A stretch of DNA of 7,297 nt. Source: Candidatus Aminicenantota bacterium (lineage in GTDB: Bacteria > Acidobacteriota > Aminicenantia > Aminicenantales > UBA8522). The translations under genes and the position numbers were made by a program. Numbering within the stretch: position 1 is the first letter of the stretch; each line of letters starts with the position of its first letter. The DNA lies in NCBI GenBank assembly GCA_003524335.1, contig DQHV01000077.1, positions 1,985 through 9,281 on the forward strand. Direction: 5' to 3'. Shown here in pieces: positions 1 to 6,385 of this stretch. The notes below the pieces were generated by a model that made no database searches, was not told where the DNA came from, and saw only the letters and a list, made by a program, of their open reading frames with translations.

Positions 1-8
1 CGCCAGTC

Positions 9-45
9 CCCGCCCGCCCGCAGCCGATGGTGGCGGGTGGGCGGG
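9..45. other. Strong GC hairpin upstream of pgi
   Basis: Arms 9-20 and 34-45 pair over 12 bp with a single G-T wobble and enclose a 13-base loop. The right arm is followed by tcttggg rather than a clean T run, so it is only a poor match to an intrinsic terminator. It may end transcription of a gene left of the window. The rest of 1-118 contains no ORF that I can assign: frame 1 is open to a TGA at 76-78, frame 3 to a TAA at 111-113, and frame 2 runs open into pgi. None gives a recognisable peptide. Confidence 0.4.
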
Positions 46-118
46 TCTTGGGCGAGGACGGACGGGGACGCGCCGTGACAGGACCCCAATCCCTATCAAT
101 GTCTTCACGGTAACGGAG

Positions 119-1921
119 ATGCTATCGCAGACCAGGAACGGCTTGACAAAGCGAGGGGTTATCGAGGAATATTTGGGCGCGATGCCCCGCCATGCTCCTT
201 TGATCGAAACCGCCAACCTCCAGGATTACGAGAAAGCGGTCGCCGACGGCCTGGCCGATCTGGCCCGGCGCAAGGTCATCTCCCGCATCTGGAAAAAAGA
301 CTGGACCGTGTGGCAGGATGACCCCGGCGAAGTCCGCAACCGGCTGGGCTGGCTCACCTCTCCCCGCGCCATGGGAAAGCGGCTCGGCGGAATAAAACTT
401 TATGCCCGGAGAATTCGAGAGAAGGGATACACCCAGGCTCTGCTTCTGGGCATGGGAGGATCCAGCCTGGCCCCTCTTGTCCTGTCCGATGTCTTCAAAA
501 CGCCGGCCGGCTTTCTCGACTTGGGCATCCTGGACCTTACCGACCCCGCGGCCGTTCTGGGGTGGCAGAGAAGGCTCGACCCGGCGAAAACTCTATTCAT
601 CGTCTCCTCAAAGTCGGGAACCACCGTCGAAACCAGCTCCTTTTTCCGGTATTTCTGGAACTGGGCGTCCGACCGCCTGGGCGTGAAAAAGACAGGCGGG
701 CATTTCGCCGCCATAACCGACCCGGGCACTCCGCTCGAGGAGGAGGCCAGGAGGCTCGGGTTCGGCGCCATTTTTGCAGGCGACCCGGAGATCGGCGGCC
801 GTTTCTCCGCCCTCTCCCCGTTCTGCCTTGTGCCGGCCGCACTCATGGGAATTCGGGTCGAAAGCCTGCTCGAAGCCGCGGTTGCGATGTCCGTCCAGTG
901 CCGCCGTGAGCCCGACCTCATGACTAACCCCGGAGCCCTGCTGGGTACAATCCTCGGCGTCCTGGCCGAAAAGGGCCGGGACAAACTGACGTTTCTTCTG
1001 TCCCCGCGGTTCCGAAGCTTCGGCCTCTGGTTGGAACAACTCATCGCCGAAAGCACGGGCAAGGAAGGCAAAGGGATCCTTCCGGTCAACGGCGAAAGCG
1101 CCGGTGCCGGCAATGCCTACGGAGACGACCGCGTCTTCGTCCGGATCAAGGAAGAAGGAGAGACGGCGGGCGAGGCCGCGGCCCGGCATCTCGAAACGGC
1201 CGGCTTTCCGCTGCTCTCCCTCATCGTCCCCGGCCCTTCCCATCTCGGCAGCCAGTTCTTCCTCTGGGAATTCGCGACGGCGGTGGCCGGGTATTTCCTC
1301 GGGGTTAATCCGTTCGACCAGCCCGACGTGGACTCGGCCAAAAAAAAGACTCAGGAATTCGTCCGCTACTATCTCGAGCACGGTTCTCTGCCGGAAGAAA
1401 AGCCCCTTCACAGGAGGGGCGGCATCTCTCTTTATTCGGACTTCAGCGCCCCCTCGTTCGGCCGCTCCCTGGAGCGCTTCCTCTCTTCCGCTGCGCCGGG
1501 GGACTACCTGGCCGTCCAGGCATTCCTGGCCCCGACGAGGGAAACGGACGCCGCCCTGCAGAAGCTCCGGCATCGCTTCCGCGACCGGACTCAGCTGGCC
1601 ACGACCGTCGGCTACGGGCCCAGGTTTCTCCACTCGACGGGACAACTCCACAAAGGCGATCGAGGCAACGGCTTGTTCATCCAGATCACGGCGGACGACC
1701 GGCACGATGCGGCCATCCCCGACTCGCCGGGAGACGCGGGCTCCTCCCTCTCTTTCGGCCTGCTCAAGGCGGCCCAGGCGCGTGGGGACTTCGAGGCCCT
1801 GAAGTCGCGGGGCCGCCGCATCATCCGCTTCCACTTGGGGAAAGACGCGGCGGCCGGCCTCGAACGCCTGCTTTCATTCCCCCCTCTCCTTTATCCTCCC
1901 CCACGAGGGGGGAAGAGATAA
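119..1921 (+). CDS. pgi: Glucose-6-phosphate isomerase (Tal-Pgi type Pgi domain)
   Basis: Interconverts glucose 6-phosphate and fructose 6-phosphate in the cytoplasm (glycolysis/gluconeogenesis). The 600-residue protein shows two SIS-type halves. Visible motifs are GMGGSSLAP (111-119), SSKSGTT (163-169), AITDPGTPL (198-206), IGGRFSALSPF (225-235), ESTGKEGKG (311-319, containing the probable catalytic Glu) and LGVNPFDQPDV (394-404). The C-terminal block GPRFLHSTGQLHKG (500-513) is typical of Pgi domains in transaldolase-Pgi fusions, whose Pgi part is about this long. No transaldolase is fused within the window. ATG 119 is the only start codon in its frame between position 2 and 119, but GGAG at 115-118 abuts it with no spacer. 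TTG 173 or ATG 182 are alternatives that would keep the whole conserved domain. The frame is open to the left edge, so an N-terminal extension cannot be excluded. The final residues (about 587-600, rich in Pro, Gly and Arg) come from repeat DNA. Function is confident; the start is less so. Confidence 0.93.
   Translation: MLSQTRNGLTKRGVIEEYLGAMPRHAPLIETANLQDYEKAVADGLADLARRKVISRIWKKDWTVWQDDPGEVRNRLGWLTSPRAMGKRLGGIKLYARRIREKGYTQALLLGMGGSSLAPLVLSDVFKTPAGFLDLGILDLTDPAAVLGWQRRLDPAKTLFIVSSKSGTTVETSSFFRYFWNWASDRLGVKKTGGHFAAITDPGTPLEEEARRLGFGAIFAGDPEIGGRFSALSPFCLVPAALMGIRVESLLEAAVAMSVQCRREPDLMTNPGALLGTILGVLAEKGRDKLTFLLSPRFRSFGLWLEQLIAESTGKEGKGILPVNGESAGAGNAYGDDRVFVRIKEEGETAGEAAARHLETAGFPLLSLIVPGPSHLGSQFFLWEFATAVAGYFLGVNPFDQPDVDSAKKKTQEFVRYYLEHGSLPEEKPLHRRGGISLYSDFSAPSFGRSLERFLSSAAPGDYLAVQAFLAPTRETDAALQKLRHRFRDRTQLATTVGYGPRFLHSTGQLHKGDRGNGLFIQITADDRHDAAIPDSPGDAGSSLSFGLLKAAQARGDFEALKSRGRRIIRFHLGKDAAAGLERLLSFPPLLYPPPRGGKR
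1875..1918. repeat. CT/AG-rich palindromic repeat overlapping the pgi 3' end
   Basis: A pyrimidine-rich left half (1875-1902) faces a purine-rich right half (1907-1918). The core stem is CCCCC 1898-1902 against GGGGG 1907-1911 around the loop ACGA. TCTC (1885-1888) and GAGA (1915-1918) can pair further out across internal loops. The composition matches the two other CT/AG hairpins in this window (2072-2091 and 7257-7278), although the sequence is not the same. It is translated as the Pgi tail and ends just before the TAA at 1919-1921. It could also attenuate or terminate transcription, but no T run follows. Confidence 0.55.
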
Positions 1922-1997
1922 AATTATGGGGACACTAACCTTAATCGGTAACCGCCATAGACCTTGTGAGGGAATTAAGGTTAGTGTCCCCACAATT
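1922..1997. repeat. Inverted-repeat element with GGGGAC ends (REP/MITE-like)
   Basis: Arms 1922-1945 and 1974-1997 are reverse complements over 24 bp with one mismatch (1926 against 1993); the inner 19 bp (1927-1945 with 1974-1992) are perfect. The 28-base centre is AT/GC mixed and has no ORF. The element begins on the base after the pgi stop. Each arm carries a GGGGACACTAACC motif. From memory, GGGGAC-type palindromes are dispersed in many bacterial genomes and are associated with REP-type (RAYT, IS200-like) transposases; none is encoded here. As RNA it would form a long stem in either direction, so it may stabilise or end the pgi transcript. Confidence 0.85.
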
Positions 1998-2071
1998 CCC
2001 AGATAAAGATAATTAAGGATGGTTCTTCCGGAAGTAGCATGGATCAAATCGGAATCGGATGCAATTTCTCT

Positions 2072-2128
2072 CCCTCCTTTCAAAAGGAGGGGAAAGATAT
2101 CAGATCACCCACAGGAAAGCCGGATGTG
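2072..2128 (+). repeat. 57-bp hairpin-plus-tail repeat, copy 1
   Basis: The head is a hairpin with 9-bp arms 2072-2080 and 2083-2091 and two bases at the centre. The tail 2092-2128 contains ACCCACAGGAAA and CCGGATG. The whole segment aligns without gaps to the reverse complement of 7221-7277, with 49 of 57 bases identical and the first 23 identical. This copy lies 38 bp before the start of the UroD-family gene. Between it and the previous element (1998-2071) I see only a perfect 10-bp palindrome at 2025-2034 and a short aatcgg tandem at 2047-2058. No convincing promoter was found. Confidence 0.8.
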
Positions 2129-2130
2129 GA

Positions 2131-2153
2131 AAAAATAGAACCGTCCCCATTTC
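2131..2153. repeat. Solo GAACCGTCCCC motif (REP-like half element)
   Basis: AAATAGAACCGTCCCCATT reads on the bottom strand as a GGGGACGGTTCTATTT motif. This is the same kind of terminus as the GGGGACACTAACC arms at 1927-1992: both share ATGGGGAC or TGGGGAC followed by a pyrimidine-rich stretch. No full inverted partner is present, so it looks like a half or decayed element. It sits three bases after the 57-bp repeat and runs almost to the ribosome binding site of the next gene, so the leader of that gene is largely repeat DNA. Association with RAYT-type transposases is recalled, not shown. Confidence 0.6.
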
Positions 2154-2157
2154 TTTT

Positions 2158-2163
2158 GGAGGG
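2158..2163 (+). promoter_or_regulatory. Ribosome binding site that fixes the 2167 start
   Basis: GGAGGG lies three bases before ATG 2167. An in-frame ATG at 2059 would add 36 residues, but these would be translated entirely from the repeats at 2072-2153. The family homology begins at SRERVLASLNHREPD, directly after the 2167 start. Confidence 0.8.
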
Positions 2164-2166
2164 AAA

Positions 2167-3426
2167 ATGACCTCAAGAGAACGAGTGCTCGCCAGCCTGA
2201 ACCACCGCGAGCCCGACGCCGTGCCCGTCGATTTCGGGTCGACCGCGGTGACCGGGATCCACGTCAACGCCATCGCCGGCCTGCTCGACCGCTACGGGCT
2301 CGAAAAACGGCCGGTCAGGGTTTACGAGCCCTACCAGATGCTCGGCCTGCTCGACAAGGATCTCAAGAAGGCCATGGGCATCGACGTCGAGGGGATACCG
2401 GCCCCGGAGACACTGTTCGGGTTCCGTAACGAGAACTGGAAGCCCTACCGTCTCGACAGCGGCCTCGAGGTCCTCGTCTCCGAGCACTTCCGGACGACCA
2501 AGGAACCGAACGGCGATACCCTCATCTATCCCAAGGGAGACCTCTCCGCTCCGCCGAGCGGCCGGATGCCCAAGAACGGCTTTTTTTTCGACACCATCGT
2601 CCGCCAGGAGCCTATAGACGAAGCCAAGCTCAACCCCGAAGACAACCTCGAGGAGTTCGGCCCGATCACTCTCGAGAACCTCGACTATTTCGCGGTCCAG
2701 TCAGGCAGCGCCGCGGCCACCGGACGGGCGGTCATGGCCACTTTCGGGGGCACGGCCTTCGGCGACATCGCCCTCGTCCCCGCGCCTTTCCTCAAACATC
2801 CCAAGGGCATCCGCGACATCGAGGAATGGTATATTTCCACCGTCACCCGCCAGGAATACATCCACCGCATCTTCGAGAGGCAGGCCGAGATCGCCCTCAA
2901 GAACCTGGAAAAGATCAAGGTCGCGGTGGCTGGCAGGGTAGACGCCGTCTTCATCTGCGGGACCGACCTGGGCACCCAGCAGTCCCAGTTCTGCTCGGTC
3001 GACACCTTCCGCAAGCTCTATTTTCCTTACTATAAGATGGTTAATGATTGGGTTCACCGGAACACAAGGTGGAAGACGTTTAAGCATTCCTGCGGTGCGG
3101 TCGAGCCGCTGATCGAGCCGTTTATCGACGCCGGGTTCGACATCCTCAACCCGGTCCAGATCACGGCCGCGGGGATGGACGCGGCGCACCTCAAGAAAAC
3201 CTACGGCGGCCGCATCGTCTTCTGGGGTGGCGGTGTCGATACCCAGACGACCTTCGCCTTCGGGACACCGACCCACGTGCGCGAACAGGTGCTCCGCCGG
3301 ATGGAGGTCCTGGCTCCCGGCGGCGGGTTCATCTTCAATGCCGTCCACAACATCCAGGCCACTACACCGATGGACAACATCATCGCCATGATCGACGCCG
3401 TCCAAGAATTCAACGGACGCAAGTGA
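2167..3426 (+). CDS. UroD/MtaA/CmuA-family protein, probable zinc methyltransferase
   Basis: A 419-residue soluble protein of the uroporphyrinogen decarboxylase superfamily. It starts with SRERVLASLNHREPDAVPVDF (3-23), the usual opening of the methyltransferase-like branch, and lacks the RQAGRY-type motif of true HemE. C-terminal motifs are HSCG (307-310), GFDILNPVQ, WGGGVDTQ (353-360) and VHNIQATTPMDN with His394. In MtaA, MtbA and CmuA zinc is held by His-x-Cys plus a distal Cys. Here His307, Cys309 and His394 occupy comparable places, so zinc-dependent methyl transfer to or from a corrinoid or other acceptor is the best inference. The substrate is unknown and no corrinoid protein is encoded nearby. 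It is the first gene of an operon, 10 bp ahead of the lipoprotein gene. It has no signal peptide, so it should be cytoplasmic. A T8 run at 2581-2588 and an AT-ending codon patch at about 3019-3090 are unusual for this gene. Superfamily is certain; function is not. Confidence 0.88.
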   Translation: MTSRERVLASLNHREPDAVPVDFGSTAVTGIHVNAIAGLLDRYGLEKRPVRVYEPYQMLGLLDKDLKKAMGIDVEGIPAPETLFGFRNENWKPYRLDSGLEVLVSEHFRTTKEPNGDTLIYPKGDLSAPPSGRMPKNGFFFDTIVRQEPIDEAKLNPEDNLEEFGPITLENLDYFAVQSGSAAATGRAVMATFGGTAFGDIALVPAPFLKHPKGIRDIEEWYISTVTRQEYIHRIFERQAEIALKNLEKIKVAVAGRVDAVFICGTDLGTQQSQFCSVDTFRKLYFPYYKMVNDWVHRNTRWKTFKHSCGAVEPLIEPFIDAGFDILNPVQITAAGMDAAHLKKTYGGRIVFWGGGVDTQTTFAFGTPTHVREQVLRRMEVLAPGGGFIFNAVHNIQATTPMDNIIAMIDAVQEFNGRK

Positions 3427-3430
3427 GGAG
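3427..3430 (+). promoter_or_regulatory. Ribosome binding site of the lipoprotein gene
   Basis: GGAG starts on the base after the TGA at 3424-3426 and leaves six bases before ATG 3437. The whole intergenic gap is 10 bp, which supports co-transcription and possibly translational coupling with the UroD-family gene. Confidence 0.8.
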
Positions 3431-3436
3431 AAAGGA

Positions 3437-6385
3437 ATGATCAATAAGAAATTTGTTATCCTCGGCCTCTGCGGACTGATGGCGCTGGCGTCGTGCCGGG
3501 GGCTGAAGAGAGGTCCCTCCATCATCATTTCCAAAGATGCCTCGGCGCTCGAGGAGCTGGCTTCGAAGGAGGTCCGCCGCTACCTCTACCTTCGCACCGG
3601 AAAACTGGTCCCGATCGAGCCGCGGGACGATGCCGCCGACGTGAGAGGCGATGCCGTCGTCATCCTGGAGAAAGGCCGCTTCGCGGCATCCGGCTTCGCC
3701 GACGCCCGCCTCAAGCAGAAGGTCGAAGCGTTGGGACCAGAGGAGTATATATTAAAGACCTTCCCGCATCGGAAACGCACCGTCCTGCTCGTGGCCGGGG
3801 GTGACCAAATCGGCACGCTTTATGGAGCTTACCGCCTCGCCGAAAAATTGGGGGTGCGTTTCTACCTCCACGGCGACGTCATCCCCGACGCCCCGATCGC
3901 CCTGGATTTCCCGGCCGTCGATGAGGCCGGGAAGCCGCTCTTCCGCCTCCGCGGCATCCATCCGTTCCACGATTTTCCCGAGGGCCCGGACTGGTGGAAT
4001 ACCCAGGATTACAAGGCCGTCCTCAGCCAGCTACCCAAGCTGCGCATGAACTTCTTCGGCCTCCACACCTATCCCGAGGGGCGTCCCAACGCCGAGCCGA
4101 CGGTCTGGATCGGGCTCGCCGAGGACAGCCGTCCCGACGGAACGGTGACCTCCAGCTACCCCTCGAGCTACCAGAACACGCTGCGTGGAAACTGGGGCTA
4201 CGAAGCGACCAAGACCGGCGATTTTTATTTCGGCACCTCCGAGCTCTTCGAGAGCGACGGATTCGGGCCCGATATTATGCTGGGAATGGTCCCGGAGCCG
4301 AAGACGCCCGAGGAGTCGAACACGGTTTTCGACCGCACCGCGGCCATGCTGAGCGACGCTTTCACCCTCGCCCGGAGCCTGGGCGTCAAGACTTGTGTCG
4401 GTACCGAGATGCCGCTCACTATCCCGGCGCTGGTCAAGAAACGTCTGCAGGAAAAAGGCCTTAATCTTCAGGACCCCGCCGTCGTCAGAGAGGTCTACAA
4501 AGGCCTCTTCACGCGCCTTAAGCAGGCCTATCCTCTGGACTACTACTGGCTTTGGACGGACGAGAACTGGACCTGGAGCGACGCCGACGAAAAGACGGTC
4601 AAGGCCGTCGTGGATGACGGCCTGACAGCGCTCGCTGCGGCGGCCGATGCCCAGGTCCCCTTCGCCATGGCGACCTGCGGTTGGGTTCTCGGCCCGCCGA
4701 GCGACCGGACCCTCTTCGACCGGGCCCTTCCCAAGGAGGTGGCCGCGAGCTGCATCAACCGCGAGGTCGGAAAAGCGCCCGTAGACCCGATGTTCGGGCG
4801 GATCGGAGGCCGCTCCAGGTGGGCCATCCCCTGGCTCGAAGACGACCCCGCCCTGACCTCACCCCAACTCTGGGCGGGCAGAATGCGCAAGGACGCGGTC
4901 GACGCCCTGGCCTACGGCTGCGACGGACTCCTCGGGATCCACTGGCGGACCCGCGCCCTCTCCCCGAACATCGGGGCCCTGGCCGCCGCCGCCTGGAACC
5001 AGGAGGACTGGGGGAATTCCCTCTCCCCGGTCCGGGAGGAAGGCCCCGTCAACGGCGTCTATATTGCGTTCGCCGGAAATGCCATCTCAGGGACGACCGA
5101 GGAGGCCGTCTACAAAGACATCCGGGACCGCGTCTTCGGCTACCGGGTGTCGATACCCAACGGAACCTACGAAGTCATCCTGAAATTCTGTGAAGGTGAG
5201 ATCAAGGAAAAGGGACGCCGGGTTTTCGATGTCTCGCTCCAGGGGAAGAAGGTCGCCGAAAAAGTGGACATCTTCGGCCGGGTCGGCCTGCACCGCGCCC
5301 TCGACCTGCGCTTCCGCGGTGTCGCCGTGGAGAACGGCCGTCTGGAGATTGATTTCACCGACCGCATCCATTATCCCTCTATCGCCGGCCTGGTGATCAC
5401 GGGAAAGGACTTCTCCAAGAAGATCAACTGCGGAGGCGGGGCGGTGGGAGATTATGAGGCGGACTGGCCGGAGACGCCGCGCCACGCGCCCACCCTCGAT
5501 TTCTACGAGGACTGGGCCGGCTGCGAATTCGGGCCGGAGGTCGCCGCAGCCGCGGCCGCCGTCTTCGCCGCGATCGACGGCCATCTGCCCCAGCCGAACA
5601 TATGGACCGGGCCGGGCGGGATCAGGCCTGACCCCCGTCCATGGGATGAGGTCCGGAAGGAGTACGCGTTTGTCGACGAGCTGGCCGCGCTCGAGTCCCG
5701 GGTCACGGGCAAAGGGAGTGCCTCCCGGTTCGCCTACTGGCTGGCCAGCTTTTCCTATATGCGGGAAATGGCCCATCTCGAATGCCTCTGGGCTGAGTAC
5801 AACGCAGCCTGGGAAGCGGTGAAGAAGCTCCCCGACGAAAAGGCCAGGGCCGATGCCGCCGAAAGAACGCTTATTCCCATCCGGGAAAGGATGGTCAGCG
5901 GCCTTAAGGACCTCTACCGATACCTGCTGGCGACGGTCAGCAACCCGGGAGAGCTGGGGACCGTGGCCAACTGGGAACAACATCTCCTCCCCGCTCTGAT
6001 GCACCGGCCGGGCGAAGAGCTGCAGAAGACCCTGGGCAAAGAGATTCCGCCGCCGGCCCGGCTTCCCCGGGACTACGACGGCCCTCCCCGGGTGATCGTC
6101 CCCACGGTCCGGACGGTGCTCGTCCCCGGCGAAGCCCTCAACCTCAAGGTGATCGTCCTGGCCAAGGACCGGCCGGCCGAGGCGGCGCTCTACTGGCGCG
6201 AATTAGGGGAGGGTGAGTACGCGGCAGTCCCGCTCCAGAACGTAGCCCGGGGCGTTTACAGAGTCACTTGTCCCGAAACGAACAAAGACCTAGAATACTA
6301 TGTGAAGGTGATCGTCAATAACGGAGAGATTTACTTTCCTCCGACAGCCCCTCTAATCAGTCAGACTGTCGTCAGGACGAGATGA
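3437..6385 (+). CDS. Glycoside-hydrolase-like lipoprotein with embedded malectin domain
   Basis: A 982-residue protein likely to bind and cleave a glycan outside the cytoplasm. Residues 1-20 form a lipoprotein signal peptide (N-terminal KK, hydrophobic core, lipobox LASC with Cys20). Residues about 28-150 resemble the alpha/beta domain that precedes GH20/GH67-like barrels. A probable barrel covers about 169-520, starting FRLRGIHPFHDF and including WLWTDENWTW (371-380), SCINREVG (438-445), WAIPWLEDDP (462-471) and GLLGIHWRTR (497-506). Asp375/Glu376 and Glu468/Asp469/Asp470 are candidate catalytic acids, by inference only. Residues about 538-657 are a malectin domain (ISGTTEEAVY, IPNGTYEV, RRVFDVSLQG, IAGLVI), and the strand normally opening that fold, INCGGGAVGDYEADW, follows it at 663-677. 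A helical region (about 690-865) and a beta-sandwich-like C-terminus (883-982) end the protein. I recall the same architecture from planctomycete-like genomes annotated only as malectin-containing; I know of no characterised member. Glycosidase activity is therefore not proven. Confidence 0.85.
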   Translation: MINKKFVILGLCGLMALASCRGLKRGPSIIISKDASALEELASKEVRRYLYLRTGKLVPIEPRDDAADVRGDAVVILEKGRFAASGFADARLKQKVEALGPEEYILKTFPHRKRTVLLVAGGDQIGTLYGAYRLAEKLGVRFYLHGDVIPDAPIALDFPAVDEAGKPLFRLRGIHPFHDFPEGPDWWNTQDYKAVLSQLPKLRMNFFGLHTYPEGRPNAEPTVWIGLAEDSRPDGTVTSSYPSSYQNTLRGNWGYEATKTGDFYFGTSELFESDGFGPDIMLGMVPEPKTPEESNTVFDRTAAMLSDAFTLARSLGVKTCVGTEMPLTIPALVKKRLQEKGLNLQDPAVVREVYKGLFTRLKQAYPLDYYWLWTDENWTWSDADEKTVKAVVDDGLTALAAAADAQVPFAMATCGWVLGPPSDRTLFDRALPKEVAASCINREVGKAPVDPMFGRIGGRSRWAIPWLEDDPALTSPQLWAGRMRKDAVDALAYGCDGLLGIHWRTRALSPNIGALAAAAWNQEDWGNSLSPVREEGPVNGVYIAFAGNAISGTTEEAVYKDIRDRVFGYRVSIPNGTYEVILKFCEGEIKEKGRRVFDVSLQGKKVAEKVDIFGRVGLHRALDLRFRGVAVENGRLEIDFTDRIHYPSIAGLVITGKDFSKKINCGGGAVGDYEADWPETPRHAPTLDFYEDWAGCEFGPEVAAAAAAVFAAIDGHLPQPNIWTGPGGIRPDPRPWDEVRKEYAFVDELAALESRVTGKGSASRFAYWLASFSYMREMAHLECLWAEYNAAWEAVKKLPDEKARADAAERTLIPIRERMVSGLKDLYRYLLATVSNPGELGTVANWEQHLLPALMHRPGEELQKTLGKEIPPPARLPRDYDGPPRVIVPTVRTVLVPGEALNLKVIVLAKDRPAEAALYWRELGEGEYAAVPLQNVARGVYRVTCPETNKDLEYYVKVIVNNGEIYFPPTAPLISQTVVRTR

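Noticed and set aside
1340..1347. A8 run in pgi as a possible frameshift site
   Set aside because: It encodes Lys residues just after the conserved NPFDQP motif, and the zero frame continues with conserved sequence. There is no reason to invoke programmed slippage.
608..1834. Long open frame on the - strand (about 408 codons) opposite pgi
   Set aside because: It is antisense to a clearly conserved enzyme and its translation has a charged, low-complexity look typical of GC-rich shadow frames. It has no recognisable motif.
1998..2071. Candidate promoter for the operon (GATAAT at 2008-2013)
   Set aside because: No acceptable -35 element lies at the right spacing (TGTCCC at 1985-1990), so the hexamer is probably chance in an AT-rich spot.
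1874..2083. Small - strand frame across the intergenic repeats
   Set aside because: It is made mostly of inverted-repeat and CT/AG repeat sequence, with no ribosome binding site or domain. It is not supported as a gene.
2092..2128. Possible conserved peptide in the repeat tail (ERYQITHRKAG in copy 1, ERHKITHKKSG in copy 2)
   Set aside because: Only 3 of 8 differences fall in third codon positions and copy 2 runs into a stop. The similarity is explained by repeat homology, not by coding constraint.
2059..2166. Upstream in-frame ATG that would extend the UroD-family protein by 36 residues
   Set aside because: The added residues would come from repeat DNA, and a good ribosome binding site precedes ATG 2167, where family homology starts.
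2581..2588. T8 run in the UroD-family gene as a phase-variation tract
   Set aside because: The frame is intact on both sides, the tract is short, and nothing else indicates switching. It is worth remembering only as a sequencing-error risk.
2701..3534. Open frame on the - strand opposite the UroD-family gene
   Set aside because: It is a shadow of conserved coding sequence and crosses the operon junction. It has no family motif.
5087..6004. Open frame on the - strand (about 305 codons) opposite the lipoprotein gene
   Set aside because: It is antisense to the malectin and helical regions, which have strong family motifs. It looks like a shadow caused by high GC3.
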